64,000 bases of DNA from Artemisia argyi (taxonomy: Eukaryota; Streptophyta; Magnoliopsida; Asterales; Asteraceae). The translations under genes were made by a program, and so were the position numbers. The first letter of the stretch is position 1; each line of letters opens with the position of its first letter. The notes beneath the pieces were generated by a model, which saw only the letters and a program-made list of their open reading frames with translations, was not told the DNA's origin and did no database searches. The stretch covers positions 27,233,204 to 27,297,203 of the forward strand of contig CM060685.1 in assembly GCA_030686995.1 (NCBI GenBank), written 5' to 3'. This document shows, one piece after another, positions 19,998-33,562 of the stretch.

Positions 19998-22517
19998 ATG
20001 GCTCAACCCGATAACCAAACTGTGATTTCTGCTTTCAAGAGTCATCTTGAAAGGGAAAAACTGACTGGAAAGAATTTCAATGACTGGTACCGTTCGCTCA
20101 GAATTGTCTTGAGGGCGTCTGGTAAGATTGATTATGTGACCGTGGAATGCCCTGCTGAACCTGCTGCTACTGCAACACCAGAAGCAAAGGCAGAATGGAA
20201 GGTGACTAATGCTAAGTATAATGAGGTTGCTTGTTTAATGCTCACTAGCATGAGTGCTCAATTACAAAAGAAGTATGAGTACTCGTCTCCTAAGAATATG
20301 CTTGATAACCTCAGGCAGTCTTATGAGAAGGCACCTGCAGTTGAATTGTATGATGAACTTGACAAGCTACACAACTGCAAGCATGGTGATGGTAAACCAG
20401 TAGCCGATTATGTGGATGAGATGAAAGATTCCTTTGATCAACTTCACAGAATTGGTTTTGGTTACCCCGAGAATGTGCAAGTGCACTTGATCAACAGATC
20501 CCTCAACAGGGATTTTGCTGGTTTTGTGCAGAACTTCAACATGCATTGCTCGGGGAAGACAGTCTCAGAATTACTCGCATTGCTTGTTGATTATGAGAAA
20601 AGTCTACCAGTCAAGGTCAAGACTCCCACCCCACAAGTGTTGGCAATTCATGGGGGGAGAATCCAGAAGAAATCGCATGTGAACAAAGGCAAAGGTAAAG
20701 GTGATAAAGGCAAGCAGGTCATGGCCTATCAACCTCAACCCAAGATGAAGCAACATCAGCCTAAGCAGAACAAGGTGAATCCACCAAACAAGAAGGATCA
20801 GGCTTGTCACCATTGTCATGAAAAGGGCCATTGGAAGCGCAATTGCCCTCTCTACATTCATGACTTGCGACTCAAGAAGCAGGGGAATGATGCTGGTAAC
20901 CCCAGCACATCAGGTGCGTTCTTTATGATTGAATTATTCACTCTTACTCCTAAATTGAATTCATGGGTATATGATACGGGATGTGGCATTCATATTTGCA
21001 ATACCTTGCAGGGGTTTAGAGTTGAGAGAAAGCTGGCCTATGGACAACAATTCTTGCACGTTGGTAACGGAGCGCATGCAGGAGTTGAAGCTATAGGAGT
21101 TTTTAATTTAGTGTTGCCTTCGGGCCTAGTACTATCTTTAAAAAATTGTCATTATGCACCGTCAATTGTTAGAGGTGTAATTTCATTTTCATGTTTGTTA
21201 AACCTTGGTTTTCATCATACTATTTCAAGCAATGGAATTTCAGTTTCTTTAAATAATGTTTTTTATTTTAATGCTATTGATGTGAATGGTGTATTTGAAA
21301 TTGATATGAATGATAATGATAATGCTTTTGTTAAAAATAATTCAATGTATAGCATCAACAATAAGAGAATCAAGAAAGGTCTGGATTCATCTTATCTTTG
21401 GCATTGTCGACTTGCTCACATTGGCAAAGATCGCATGAAAAAGCTGCAACATGATGGGCTTTTAAATAAGATCAATGATGAATCATTTGATAAATGCGAA
21501 TCTTGCATTGCTGGGAAGATGACTAAGAAACCCTTTAAAAATAGGATTGAAAGGGCCAATGATCTACTTGGTCTTATTCACACAGATGTGTGTGGACCAC
21601 TTAGACATGTGTCAAGGAGGGGTGCTAGCTACTTCTTAACATTCACGGATGATTACAGCCGTTATGGTTATGTTTATTTACTTAAAAATAAACATGAGGT
21701 ATTTGAAACATTCAAAGTGTTTAAAGCAGAAGTAGAGTTGCAACTTGGAAAGAAGATTAAAGCTCTTCGATCCGATAGAGGTGGTGAATACCTGAGTCAG
21801 GAGTTCATAGATTATCTAGCAAAGGAGGGAATTGTCCAGCACCTTACTTCTCCATATACTCCACAACAAAATGGTGTATCTGAAAGAAGGAATCGTACAT
21901 TGCAAGACATGATACGATCTATGTATAATCTAACAACTCTTCCTTTCTCGTTTTGGGATTATGCCTTAGAATCTGCGGTTCGCATTCTAAATATGGTTCC
22001 AACAAAGAAGGTTGATAAGACACCATATGAGGTATGGACTGGAAAAGCTCCTAACCTGTCTTATCTAAAGGTCTGGGGTTGTGAGGCGTATGTTAAACGT
22101 GACTCAGCAGACAAACTCCAACAAAGATCTGTGAAGTGCATCTTCGTAGGATACCCTAAGGAAACTATGGGATACTACTTTTATTACCCACCTGAAAACA
22201 AAGTATTTGTTGCAAGGTATGGAGACTTCTTTGAAAGGGAGCTCATATCTCAAGAATTCAGTGGGAGAATATATGATCTGGAAGACGGTCAGGAAGATGT
22301 AGAACCTTCTGAAAACACTAACCAACTTCCGGTAGAACCTGAAAGTTTAGGTCCTCCACCTGAAGTTGAAGTGATTCCCATTCGTAGGTCAACAAGACCA
22401 GTAAAAGCTCCTACTCGTCTATGTCTTAATGTAGAGAGTGATGAGAATATACTGGGTGATCTTGATGAGCCTACAAGTTATAAAGCTGCCATGAATGGAC
22501 CTGAAAAGGCCAAATGA
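19998..22517 (+). CDS. Copia gag-protease-integrase polyprotein (ends at premature TGA)
   Basis: 839 codons. Gag occupies about residues 1-290, with a UBN2-like core and a CCHC zinc knuckle Cys270-x2-Cys273-x4-His278-x4-Cys283. The protease active site is DTG at 326-328. A GAG-pre-integrase zinc region (HCRLAH..CESC) near 470-510 precedes the integrase core with Asp530, Asp593 and Glu629, the DD35E spacing of active integrases. The frame ends at TGA 22515-22517, where relatives have a Trp in the KW.EAM motif that leads into reverse transcriptase, and the same frame continues open beyond it. It is therefore one polyprotein gene interrupted by a nonsense change. Retrotransposition of this copy would need readthrough. 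Confidence 0.93.
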   Translation: MAQPDNQTVISAFKSHLEREKLTGKNFNDWYRSLRIVLRASGKIDYVTVECPAEPAATATPEAKAEWKVTNAKYNEVACLMLTSMSAQLQKKYEYSSPKNMLDNLRQSYEKAPAVELYDELDKLHNCKHGDGKPVADYVDEMKDSFDQLHRIGFGYPENVQVHLINRSLNRDFAGFVQNFNMHCSGKTVSELLALLVDYEKSLPVKVKTPTPQVLAIHGGRIQKKSHVNKGKGKGDKGKQVMAYQPQPKMKQHQPKQNKVNPPNKKDQACHHCHEKGHWKRNCPLYIHDLRLKKQGNDAGNPSTSGAFFMIELFTLTPKLNSWVYDTGCGIHICNTLQGFRVERKLAYGQQFLHVGNGAHAGVEAIGVFNLVLPSGLVLSLKNCHYAPSIVRGVISFSCLLNLGFHHTISSNGISVSLNNVFYFNAIDVNGVFEIDMNDNDNAFVKNNSMYSINNKRIKKGLDSSYLWHCRLAHIGKDRMKKLQHDGLLNKINDESFDKCESCIAGKMTKKPFKNRIERANDLLGLIHTDVCGPLRHVSRRGASYFLTFTDDYSRYGYVYLLKNKHEVFETFKVFKAEVELQLGKKIKALRSDRGGEYLSQEFIDYLAKEGIVQHLTSPYTPQQNGVSERRNRTLQDMIRSMYNLTTLPFSFWDYALESAVRILNMVPTKKVDKTPYEVWTGKAPNLSYLKVWGCEAYVKRDSADKLQQRSVKCIFVGYPKETMGYYFYYPPENKVFVARYGDFFERELISQEFSGRIYDLEDGQEDVEPSENTNQLPVEPESLGPPPEVEVIPIRRSTRPVKAPTRLCLNVESDENILGDLDEPTSYKAAMNGPEKAK

Positions 22518-22526
22518 AAAGAAGCT

Positions 22527-24065
22527 ATGGATGGGGAAATGCAATCCATGGAAGACAATGATGTCTGGGAAGAAGTAGACCTACCTCCGGGTGCCAAACT
22601 AGTTGGGAGTAAATGGCTCTACAAGAAAAAGACTGACATGGATGGCGTTGTACACACCTATAAGGCCCGTTGTGTAGCTAAAGGCTATACACAAACTTTT
22701 GGTGTTGACTATGAGGAGACCTTTTCTCCTGTAGCTGACATAAGGGCAATTAGGATTCTTATAGCCATAGCCGCTTACTATGACTATGAGATTTGGCAAA
22801 TGGATGTAAAAACCGCCTTCTTAAATTGTCGCCTAGATGAAGACATCTATATGGCGCAGCCTGAGGGGTATGTAAATCTAGAATTCCCAAATCGTGTATG
22901 CAAGCTTAAAAGATCCATTTATGGATTGAAGCAAGCATCACGACAATGGAATAAGAGATTTGATGGTGAAATTAAAAAGTATGGATTCACTCAAAATCTT
23001 GATGAGCCATGTGTATATCACAAAGTTAGTGGGAGTAATGTAATTTTCCTTATATTATATGTTGATGACATATTGATCATGGGAAACGACATTCCAAGTT
23101 TGCAAAAGGTTAAGGCATATCTTGGAAAGTGTTTTTCTATGAAAGATTTAGGGGAAGCTGCATTTATTCTGGGAATCAAGATATATAGAGATAGATCTCA
23201 GCGATTAATTGGATTAAGCCAAAGTGCTTACATTGATAAAATACTGAAGAGATTCAGTATGCAAAATTCCAAGAAAGGATATTTGCCAATGCAAGAACAA
23301 CATGGCTTGAGCAACAAGGTTTGTGCTTCAACACCTGCAGAGGTGCAACGCATGAAGAGAGTCCCTTATGCTTCGGCTGTGGGATCTATAATGTATGCGG
23401 TAAAAAGTACAAGACCTGATGTAGCGTTTGCTCAGAATTTAACCAGTCGATATCAGCAAAATCCAGGTGTAGCTCACTGGACTGCTGTTAAGAATATTCT
23501 GAAGTACCTTAGGGCTACTAAAGAGATGTTCTTGGTTTATGGGGGAAATCCATCAGCAGAACTTGATGTTACAGGTTACTGCGATGCTTCTTGGAAAGGT
23601 GATAAGGATGATACGAAGTCTCAGACGGGTTATGTCTTTGTCATTAATGGAGGAGCTGTGGATTGGAGGAGCAGAAAGCAGAGTGTATTAGCGATGTCTG
23701 CTACAGAAAGTGAGTATATAGCTGCTTCAGAAGCTGCAATGGAAGCTGTTTGGATTAGGAAGTTTGTTTCAGGGCTTGGAGTTATGCCTTCGATTCAAAG
23801 ACCTATTAAAATGTATTGTAACAATTCAGCTGCAATTACATTTGTCAATGAGCCTGGAATCATGAAAGGCACCAGACATTTCCCGATTAAGCATCACTAT
23901 GTTCGAGAACAAGTCGAAATAGGTGAAATCGAAATGCTCAAAGTTCACACAGATGATAACTTGGCAGATCAATTAACAAAGCCTCTACCTGGCACTAAGC
24001 TTTACAAGCATGCTGAAGGTGTAGGACTTAGATTAGCTGAAAGTTTCATGCCCATTTGTGATTAG
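22527..24065 (+). pseudogene. Copia reverse transcriptase-RNase H part of the polyprotein
   Basis: 512 codons in the same frame as the upstream gag-integrase frame, separated only by the TGA at 22515-22517. The RT domain has WLYKKK, the AFLNC motif and the catalytic YVDD at residues 178-181 of this segment. RNase H has Asp353 (YCDASW) and Glu394 (SATESEY), but the usual third Asp of the CDN motif is Asn432 (CNNSAAI), which should impair RNase H. The C-terminus keeps the LADQLTKPLP signature. The Met at 22527 is an internal codon of the ancestral polyprotein, not a true start. Stop at 24063-24065. Confidence 0.9.
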
Positions 24066-24852
24066 TATTTGGATAAAGGATGTAATGTACAATTATTATT
24101 TTAATGGAATAAAATATGTTTTATGTTTATTTATCATTGTCTTAATAATATATCCTATATTTGCATGTTTAAGATCCATGAATAATTTATTATTCTAAAT
24201 GTCCATTGTCGATTAATGATATGGGAATATCATTAAACTAAGACAAATTTGAGTATTGGTTTAGGATATACTTGAAAGTATATTGATGCGTAGTCATACC
24301 AATTTCACATGATATTCGATGAATTGAATATTGGACTTATCCCAACAATATGATTTAATGTTTAATGTGAGAATCATATTTAAAGTTATCCTCAGACTTG
24401 AGATACCAGATAAGTGTCATGGATGTAGTGCATTTTTGTGAAGCAATCTACCGCTCACCGTAACAGGGAGTTATAAGGGTTGTTTTCAGAAGTGTTGCAA
24501 AGTTCATGGGTTATTCTTGTAGTCAAGAAAGAATTTATTCCTTCTGATTTGTTTAGAAGTTTAATACTGCTGGGCCCCTCATAGGGTTGACAAAATGTTT
24601 GCATGGCCATGCCCAAAGTCTATCTGGAATACGTTCAGATGTTTTGGTAATTTTGTTCAATCATTAAGAAACGAGAAACAGAAATTTAATAAAGAACCTC
24701 ACATCTTTATTAATGCGGTATTAGTAATGAAAGGATAATTATAATGATGAATCATTAAAGGTTTTTCCAGGAAACCTAGCTCGGATTGAACTAGGGGCAT
24801 TGGAGTGTTGCAAGACGCTAACCAATGCCATTTTACTATTAATGGATATACA
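24066..24852 (+). other. Copia 3' untranslated region
   Basis: AT-rich, no ORF. It separates the pol stop from the polypurine tract; such long 3' regions are common in plant copia elements. Confidence 0.6.
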
Positions 24853-24861
24853 AGTGGGAGC
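24853..24861 (+). other. Polypurine tract
   Basis: agtgggagc abuts the 3' LTR and is the expected plus-strand priming site. Confidence 0.75.
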
Positions 24862-25679
<818 letters not shown>

Positions 25680-25684
25680 CTAAG

Positions 25685-26416
25685 CATAAACAAAAAGTAA
25701 ATTCCTATATTCAAAAAAATTAAGACATCTGTTATAAATTTATGGCATTTATCATTTATAATGTAGCGCGTTAATTTCTAACTTTATATTTAAAATTGTA
25801 AGCTTGTCAAAAATGTATAAAAGATGATGATAAAAATTTATTGCTTACAAACTTATAAAACTAAAATCATAGGTATGTAAGCAACAAAATCGTCATCATA
25901 TTTTAAAGGAATTTAACATGCCTACTTCTAAGCAAGTCCTTCCCTCCTTATTTTATAACCACCTCCCACGAAGCTACTTTCCCTCACAAGGCGATGTTAA
26001 GCATATATTATTAGATCCTTTTTGCATAAGATTGGAAATTAACATGAAAAATACACAAGAAAAAAAAGGTTTGTAGCTACTTTTTTTGCATTCAGGTAAT
26101 TTGAATAAGTGGCGTTTTTATGATAAGTGAATTTAACTGAATAAATTACATAAATTGTCTCTCATACAAAATTGCAAATGTTTCCTCTATCCAAAGTTTT
26201 GAATTTGACATTTGTAAGTCCATATTTTAGGTCTCCAGGAAATGGTTTGACACACCCCTTTAATCATGTTCTTTATCCCAACCAACATAAAGACGTGTAA
26301 GTTACGCGTTAAAAATACTCCTAAAAAATATTGATTAACAAAGACTCAAGAGAATTACTTTGACAATAAACTTAAACTTAACAACCGACTAAAAATGATT
26401 TGTACATTTTTATTTA
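25685..26416. other. Intergenic with kinase-flank repeat copy 3
   Basis: No gene. About 25790-25995 is copy 3 of the repeat seen at 363-505 and 14985-15780, and serves as the Helitron B empty site (near 25852). The rest is AT-rich without features. Confidence 0.5.
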
Positions 26417-26468
26417 TTGATTTGCACACTTTATTGTACAAAAGTTTAAGCAAAGTATGAGCTTAATA

Positions 26469-26616
26469 ACCAAAGGGCTTGGTGTCCCAATTATATCCAA
26501 TATTTTGTGAGAAGCTTCCTAACTGAATAATGGTTGTGTATTCAAGTCATATTTAGAACATGTGAGGTAAATTTGTGATGTAAATGTTGTGAGAGTTAAA
26601 ATTGTCATTCTAAAAA
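26469..26616 (+). mobile_element. SINE (copy 2), intact
   Basis: A 148-bp insertion flanked by a perfect 16-bp direct repeat, aagtatgagcttaata (26453-26468 and 26617-26632), the long TSD typical of LINE-mobilised SINEs. It starts accaaagggcttggtgt (A-box-like), has a degenerate B-box near gtattcaagtcat, and ends in a short A-rich tail. A second copy is at 4223-5060. Confidence 0.75.
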
Positions 26617-26687
26617 AAGTATGAGCTTAATACAACTACTTAAAATGTGAGATGGAGTGTCCCGATAAAAATTATATGTGTACAAAT

Positions 26688-27261
26688 TGTTGGAAAATTA
26701 TGGTCAATAATGGGTTTAAATGACAATTGATGGTCATCAAATATACTAATGGGGCTTTAGAGCAAGATTAATTTTTGGTCATATGTAACGGCCAATTTAA
26801 TTATATGTTCATGAGCCATTAGTAGGATTGATTGTGATAATTAATTGGACAATTTTTTCTTTCATCCGCCTCACCTATATATTGAGAGCTCTTCTCTCAT
26901 TTCATGACACCAAGAAGTACACTACTCCTCTCCTTTTTGTTATCAATCATATTTCTTGTATATCTGGTTTGTAATAGAGGGAAGGCACGATTTTGGTTCG
27001 CCTTGATAACCCGTTTGTGCTAACGGGGTTATCTGTTGTTGTTGTATCCTGGGAGATAGACGTTCACGATTCTCAAGCACCGTGGAGAGGACGAATCTGT
27101 CTTAAGGAAACTGTGTTGATCACAGGCCTCAACATTTTCCTTATTTATGTTTTGAGTCTAGCTTCACGATCAAATATTTACGGTATGATTATCTACACTT
27201 TTATGTTTTTCATGTCATTGTTTATTTGTCTCTAAATAGTAATATACACGTATATACAACA
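26688..27261 (+). repeat. 5' LTR of decayed copia
   Basis: TGTTGGAAAATTATGG...TATACAACA. It is continuous, so it serves as the empty-site reference for both insertions into the 3' LTR. A TATA-like cctatatattgag lies near 26873. Confidence 0.9.
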
Positions 27262-30200
27262 ATCTTAAGACAGATTCTATTTGCTATTAGAGGCGATGGT
27301 TGACTGAAAAAATGAATGAGACATTGCTAGAAAATTTTTGATATTGTTTCGTTAAGAAATATAAAATATGAAGTGGTTCTATTTTTTGGTCAAAGCATCT
27401 AATGAAATTTAAGAAAAACTACAAGTAACTTAAATGTGAGTTATTGGATGATGAATAGCATGAATGTTATGGTTTTCTAAATTAATTGAAAATAAAACAG
27501 TTATATATTATTTGGTCTTGTAACTTGTTATTATATAACTTGGAAATTTTGGAACTTGACTACTTTGACTATTTGGTAAAATAACGAGGGATATATGTCA
27601 AAGATATATTAAATAGTTTTGTTTCATAAGTGAAGTTATCTAATGACTTTAAAATATTAGTTACTCATAGTGTAACTTACGTGGTGATATTAAATGATTC
27701 AAGTTTATAATTATTTTTCCTTGTCTTTGTTACTTTGTATCCTCTAGTGGATGGTAGACATAAGACATTAGAATCCCTTTTATCATTTAGATAGGATAGA
27801 ACTTGCATGGTATCTTTATTACACTATGCTTGTTTGAAAATCCAAATTCGTTTTGCTTTCCATTTACGGTTTAAGATTGACGTAAAACCGTTGGAGTTTT
27901 TTGTTCAATAATAACATGCAGATTTTATGGTTATTAAGCAATTTCAAATTTACTCTTGAAGTAAACTAGTGTAATTAGTCTCATTGCACAATAAGATGGA
28001 AAAAGAAGGAAATTAATGTGATGTTTGTTACATTTGTTTATGAATCTTAATTATTGATGGACGGTTATCCAGACATACATATTTACATTTATTATATGTT
28101 TTAATATACTGATGACTATTGTTCAATGATTACATGTGAAGTATTACGGAAAAGAAACGGTTTGGTTTTGGATATTAATGTGTGACACGAAATAATAAAG
28201 TCGATCACTAATAGTATGATTATGAGACTACTAAATGCTTCACTTGATTATGTGACCAATTATATTTTTTTCGTTTCATGGGTGACATTGTATTCTGATT
28301 TATGTCAATGAAATCGATACGATACTTCAGTTGCTTGGAAATGCTTTATGAATCATTTTAGTTGAAACCTTGTAGTGGTGCTAGTTTGTGTAACTAGTAA
28401 AGGTTTCATGACGGGATATCGTAATTAAACTCATTCTTGCGGAATGAGAATTTTGGTATTAATATGGAATCGTGGGAAAATGCATTGTTTGTATAGTAAT
28501 CAAATGCGTTTTGAGCACAACTTTTTAAAGTGCGAAGCTAAGAAATTCAACATTTCTGGAAAGTGTAAGCTTCAATGGGTGAGCCACTCAATTGTAACTT
28601 TTATTTTAGTACAGACGTGCATTTTGGAAAGATGCGTTGTCATGAGAAAATGTGTTTTTCTCATAGTGAACAAAAGTGTTTGAGCCCAATCTTTTACAAT
28701 GACTAGATAAGACATTAAACTTTATTTGTGTAAAGTTTGAGCATAAAAGAGTGAACCATATGATCGAAATTTTATATTTCAATATAAAAGTACTTTCTGT
28801 ACATATTACTCCTACTTGAAAATTTTCAACCTTGTTTTTCTATGGCTGAGTTTAAGCTTTGTAAACATAAAAAAATGTAATAGAACAAATGCGTTTTAAT
28901 GGTTACAACATTATCGTATTTTTTGTGTGCATATTTTTTGTTTTTAAGATTTTATCAATTAAAAAAAAATTGTTTAGCATTTTTTTTGTTGTGTTGAATC
29001 TTGTGTGATTCATCATTATATAATAAATGTGTTATGAGCAGCATTGTCGTTATGGAAGAATCATTACTTCCTCTTTTGGTTTTACTTGATAACTACACTT
29101 TTGTAGTGTGCGAGGTATCCAGAAGACGACATAGAAACTGTGGGCTTCATTTCAGCAAATAGTGAATGGCTTAAAGCCAAGATATATGAGGTCTGGTTGG
29201 CCCCATTAGTATAATTTAATGGCTTGACATTTGTGTCAATTTGTTAAATTTTGCGTGAGGCTATTCCTTCACTAATATTGGTTTCAGTCCGAGAAGAAGC
29301 TCTTTATGAGCAATGATAAACAAGTTGCTCGGTTTTGTACCGAGTATTTGGAAATTCGGATGTTGCAAATATTCTGTTGTGAATATTATTGCAAATAATC
29401 AAACTACTTGTTAGTCTAGAAAGATAAACAATTGTTAAGACTTGTTACAACTCATATTGCTAACAATCGAACGGTTTGTCATTATGTAAAAATGACTATG
29501 TGTTGAATATAACCGTGTAGGACATTGTGAAATGTCAAGAAAGAACACACATATAGATGACTAAAAAATTACGTTGGTTTATGTAACTAACTCGAACGGT
29601 GTGATTGTCATCCAATATGAGATATTGTCCATTTGCTAAGTTGGACATATTTTGATTGTGTAAAATTATTACACATTGATTTTATGTGATTATAATCACA
29701 TAATAAGTTGTGATGATCATATAATGATAAGAGATTAAATGTGATTATATATATATATATATAATTACAAGTGAATTGGAATGACATGTTATAAGTGTAG
29801 GACTTACACATATAACTTATGGGATCCTCCTAAAACATGTGTGGTTTAAGGTGGTGATTTGTCTAAAAGAAGAATGTCAGTAGATGAACTATGAGTAATT
29901 AGAATGATGCATCTTCTGTCATACGCTTGATTCCTTGGTCTATAGCATGCTAGATTTGGAATCTGTCAATTATGATTCAGAAAATAATTGACATAAGACA
30001 TTCAAACAGTGAACATACACTAGTATGAAACTTGTGAAGTGACAAATTATTAAGGATCTTGATGTCATATCCATGTGAGAAAAAAAAATCTTATAAATGT
30101 GATTAATACGTTGAAAGAGAGAATCTTTCTCCAAAATTCTTGAGATAAATTCCATGTGGGGGATTCCGGCCTAGCTAGAGTTCAAAAGGACATAAAAAAA

Positions 30201-31004
30201 CATGAAGTTTTTGCCTATTTGGAATACTCAAGAATTACTTAGAGCATGATATACTTAAAGAGTTGAACGAAACTCGAATTTGTACAGACATATTATGTCG
30301 ATACGACAACTACTCTCAGTATGAGTTATCCCTATTGACAATGTGAAGTCATACAATAACATTGTGGATCCGCTTGCGAAATGCTAAATGGGAGAGTTAG
30401 TTATAAAGTCGTGAAGAGGAATGAGACTAAAGCCCTTGAAAAGTTTATATGAAGGAAAACCTAACCCAGCTGACTGGAGATCCCAAGATCTGGGTTCAAT
30501 AGGACAACCTACTTGTATAAACTGAGATCACTGTGGGGGAGTAATAAATTATAAACTCCATATTTATTTAAGGGAGTTAGTAAACTTCCGAGTCCATTCC
30601 TATAACAGTGACAATATGAGGCTAAGCATATGGCTTTTAATGATTAATTGAGAATCACCTATGTGAGAGAGAAGTGGAGTCGCTTCTAAGGGAATTGTGG
30701 GGGCGCAATTCTTAACAGCTCTCACAGAACCAGGCTAATGTTCATGACCATAACGAATATAACTATGAGAACCAAAAAGTGACAAGGAGATATTTGTGTG
30801 AATATATATTGTCGTCTCCACAAACAGCAGACAGTTCAAAGACACCGAGTTCTACTAGCTGCTAGGAGTCTAAGTATATTTCACAAGGGAAGGTTCAAAG
30901 GGTAACACCTACCTATCCTTTGCAAATATCAACTGCAAAACTCTATTACATCAGCGAGTCATTGAAATTTGTTTCCCGTTATCAATTTCATTCATGTGGG
31001 GGAT
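27262..31004 (+). pseudogene. Decayed copia interior
   Basis: Stops in all frames; no domain can be read as a whole. Near 30360 a frame reads NNIVDPLAKC, like the NLADPLTK motif at the end of copia RNase H, and the following 300 bases look like a copia 3' UTR. The canonical PBS TGGTATCAGAGC is not present after the 5' LTR. The lineage call therefore rests mainly on LTR form and this remnant. Confidence 0.45.
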
Positions 31005-31185
31005 TGTTGGAAAATTATGGTCAATAATGGGTTTGAATGACAATTGATGGTCATCAAATATACTAATGGGGCTTTAGAGCAAGATTAATTTTTGGTCATA
31101 TGTAACGGCCAATTTAATTATATGTTCATGAGCCATTAGTAGGATTGATTGTGATAATTAATTGGACCATTTTTTCTTTCATCCG
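31005..31185 (+). repeat. 3' LTR of decayed copia, first piece
   Basis: Matches 26688-26868 up to ..tttcatccg, where the giant element is inserted. The remaining pieces are 44049-44434 and 48359-48371. Confidence 0.9.
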
Positions 31186-32038
31186 TGGTGAGTGCTTATT
31201 CACTCACTTTTATAAGACCAAAACCGGACTCAAAAGACCAAAAACTAACCAAATTATGCCAAACATGTTGTGTTTTTGCATTTGTGATGTGCAGGTACGG
31301 ATATTACGAGAAAAAGACAAAAATCATGGAAAAACGACAACCATGAGCACGGGATTGGAAAGAGTGTTAAAAGCCGGAGCCGGGAAAGCATTTTTCATAT
31401 TTGAGTTTGAATTGTCAGATTTTACCCTTGAAGAATCAGAGAATAACAAGAAATACCCTTGGGTTAAATTTGTGAAAATGACATAATCAGTCCTCATAAT
31501 TTCAGGAAGTTGCATTTTTGGTCCTTGGTAATCATACTTTCAAATTTGAAATATTACAATGATACAAGCCTGGTTAAAATCTAATCCAATATCCTAAATC
31601 CAAAAGCCCAATCACCATTTAAATAAACCCAGTCCAAAACCCACACCCTTTGGTCAATGAGTCAAGAACCACAATTAATAAAATTAACCCGTACCTATTT
31701 CCCTCCACCCAAATTAACCCCAATCCCAGTTTTCACTGTTCACGTAAGAACCCTAATCCCCCAATCTCAAAATTAACAGCAATTAAGGGTATTAAGGTCA
31801 AATCAATGGTGTTCTAGAAGCTCAAGATGATGTCAGATAGTGTCAGAGTCACAAAAGAAGCACAAGGAATGGCACGTGGCAGCTTTGGATTGGAGAGAAC
31901 GCGTCATAACTATTGATCTGATGGTTGATATCAAAGGGGCAATGATTAGAATTGATCCAAGGGTGCTTAAAGGATTTTAACAAACACACCACACGGATTG
32001 CCAACCTGGCAATCCGTGAACCCTCACCTCACGTTGGC

Positions 32039-32046
32039 TATAAATA
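32039..32046 (+). promoter_or_regulatory. TATA box, first LTR promoter
   Basis: TATAAATA in context ggctataaatagg. The matching box in the 3' LTR is at 41397-41404. Confidence 0.7.
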
Positions 32047-33554
32047 GGTGTTTTGTTAGCTTGTATGGGTGTGGAGTTTGGAGTAGCCAAACTCTGCCAA
32101 AATCTCTTTAGAATTGTAACTCTTTTATATTCAGTTGTAATAATTAGGTTTTAATGAAATTTCAGTTTAATTGTTCAAATCATTTTCAGCTTACTTTCAT
32201 TCTGCTTATTAGTCTAGTTTATTCCTTTTCTATTATTCAGCTTATTTTAGTATACTTAATATTTCATTCAAGTTTCTATTTCAAAGTAAATTTCATGTTT
32301 CATTCAAGTATTTTTGGTCAGATTCAGATAAAAGAAAATTTGTTTTGATAATTCAGGTTTTAAAATTGGTAGCTTAGAATTGTTTGTAACTCATTTTTGA
32401 GTTTCAATTTTTATTGTGTTTGTTGATTTTGACCATATCAGCTTCTATTATTTTCATTCAAAAAGTCAAGGAAGTCAACTGATGTGGTAAAATTGGTGAT
32501 CAAGGTGTGTTTGATAGGCCTTATCAAACAGAAGTGAGTTGAGCCTATCCAAAGATAGGCGTACATAGTGAATCTCATCTGTTTGTGCTGATGAGAATGT
32601 CATGGTAAGTTTGTCTCCTTCTTTGTTCATATAGAATCACAAATAGGTGGTGTTTGATTATTCTGCTAGTTTGAGTACTGATTTCTCTGTCTATTGATTT
32701 CTACATGCTAGAGTACTCAGTTGTAGTTGTTATTTGAGTTAATCTCATTTTGTTTAGTTGATAGAGTTTTATTGATATTTGCCTGCTTTAGTTAACTGTA
32801 ATAGTTGGGGATTTGTTTCATTTCATTACAATTTGATATCTGTGATGTTTATAGCTTTATTTCTAGTTCAATATTGATTTTAGATAGTCATAAGTAGTTG
32901 TAGTGGTAATTAGTGGCTCATAAAAGATATTCTTAGTGTTATCAGTAGCTATGGGAGTGTTTGGATGAGTTAAGTTCTGAATGATTTAGTTGTTGTAGTT
33001 CAGTATAATCATCACTAGTAGTTCATTTTAGTATATTAATAAACTTCTAGACATTAAAATAGTAGAGTAGATTTCATAAAAGTCTAACCTAGGGTTAAAA
33101 TTGGCTTATCTGTTTAGCATCAGTAGAACCAGTTAGTGTAATGGTAGGAGTAGATGCATATTAGATCTTATTATTCTACTTTAGCTTAATCATAGATTAA
33201 TACTGCATTTAAAGTTAGTTATGATCAGTGGAATTTGGATTTGGTCAAAAGTTCTTTGCAATCTAAAAAGTTCTTTGCAATCTCAAAATTAACAGCAATT
33301 AAGGGTATTAAGGTCAAATCAATGGTGTTCTAGAAGCTCAAGATGATGTCAGATAGTGTCAGAGTCACAAAAGAAGCACAAGGAATGGCACGTGGCAGCT
33401 TTGGATTGGAGAGAACGCGTCATAACTATTGATCTGATGGTTGATATCAAAGGGGCAATGATTAGAATTGATCCAAGGGTGCTTAAAGGATTTTAACAAA
33501 CACACCACACGGATTGCCAACCTGGCAATCCGTGAACCCTCACCTCACGTTGGC

Positions 33555-33562
33555 TATAAATA
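33555..33562 (+). promoter_or_regulatory. TATA box, duplicated LTR promoter
   Basis: Exact second copy of the 32039 TATA box, created by the 1,516-bp duplication, so the 5' LTR has two candidate promoters. Confidence 0.7.

Noticed and set aside
26993..27235. 80-codon frame ending in a hydrophobic segment
   Set aside because: It falls in the LTR of the decayed copia and recurs, disrupted, in the 3' LTR.
32154..32348. 64-codon hydrophobic frame found three times (also 33670 and 41512)
   Set aside because: It is LTR sequence downstream of the TATA box, repeated by the LTR pair and the 1,516-bp duplication; AT-rich sequence gives Phe/Leu/Ile runs by chance.
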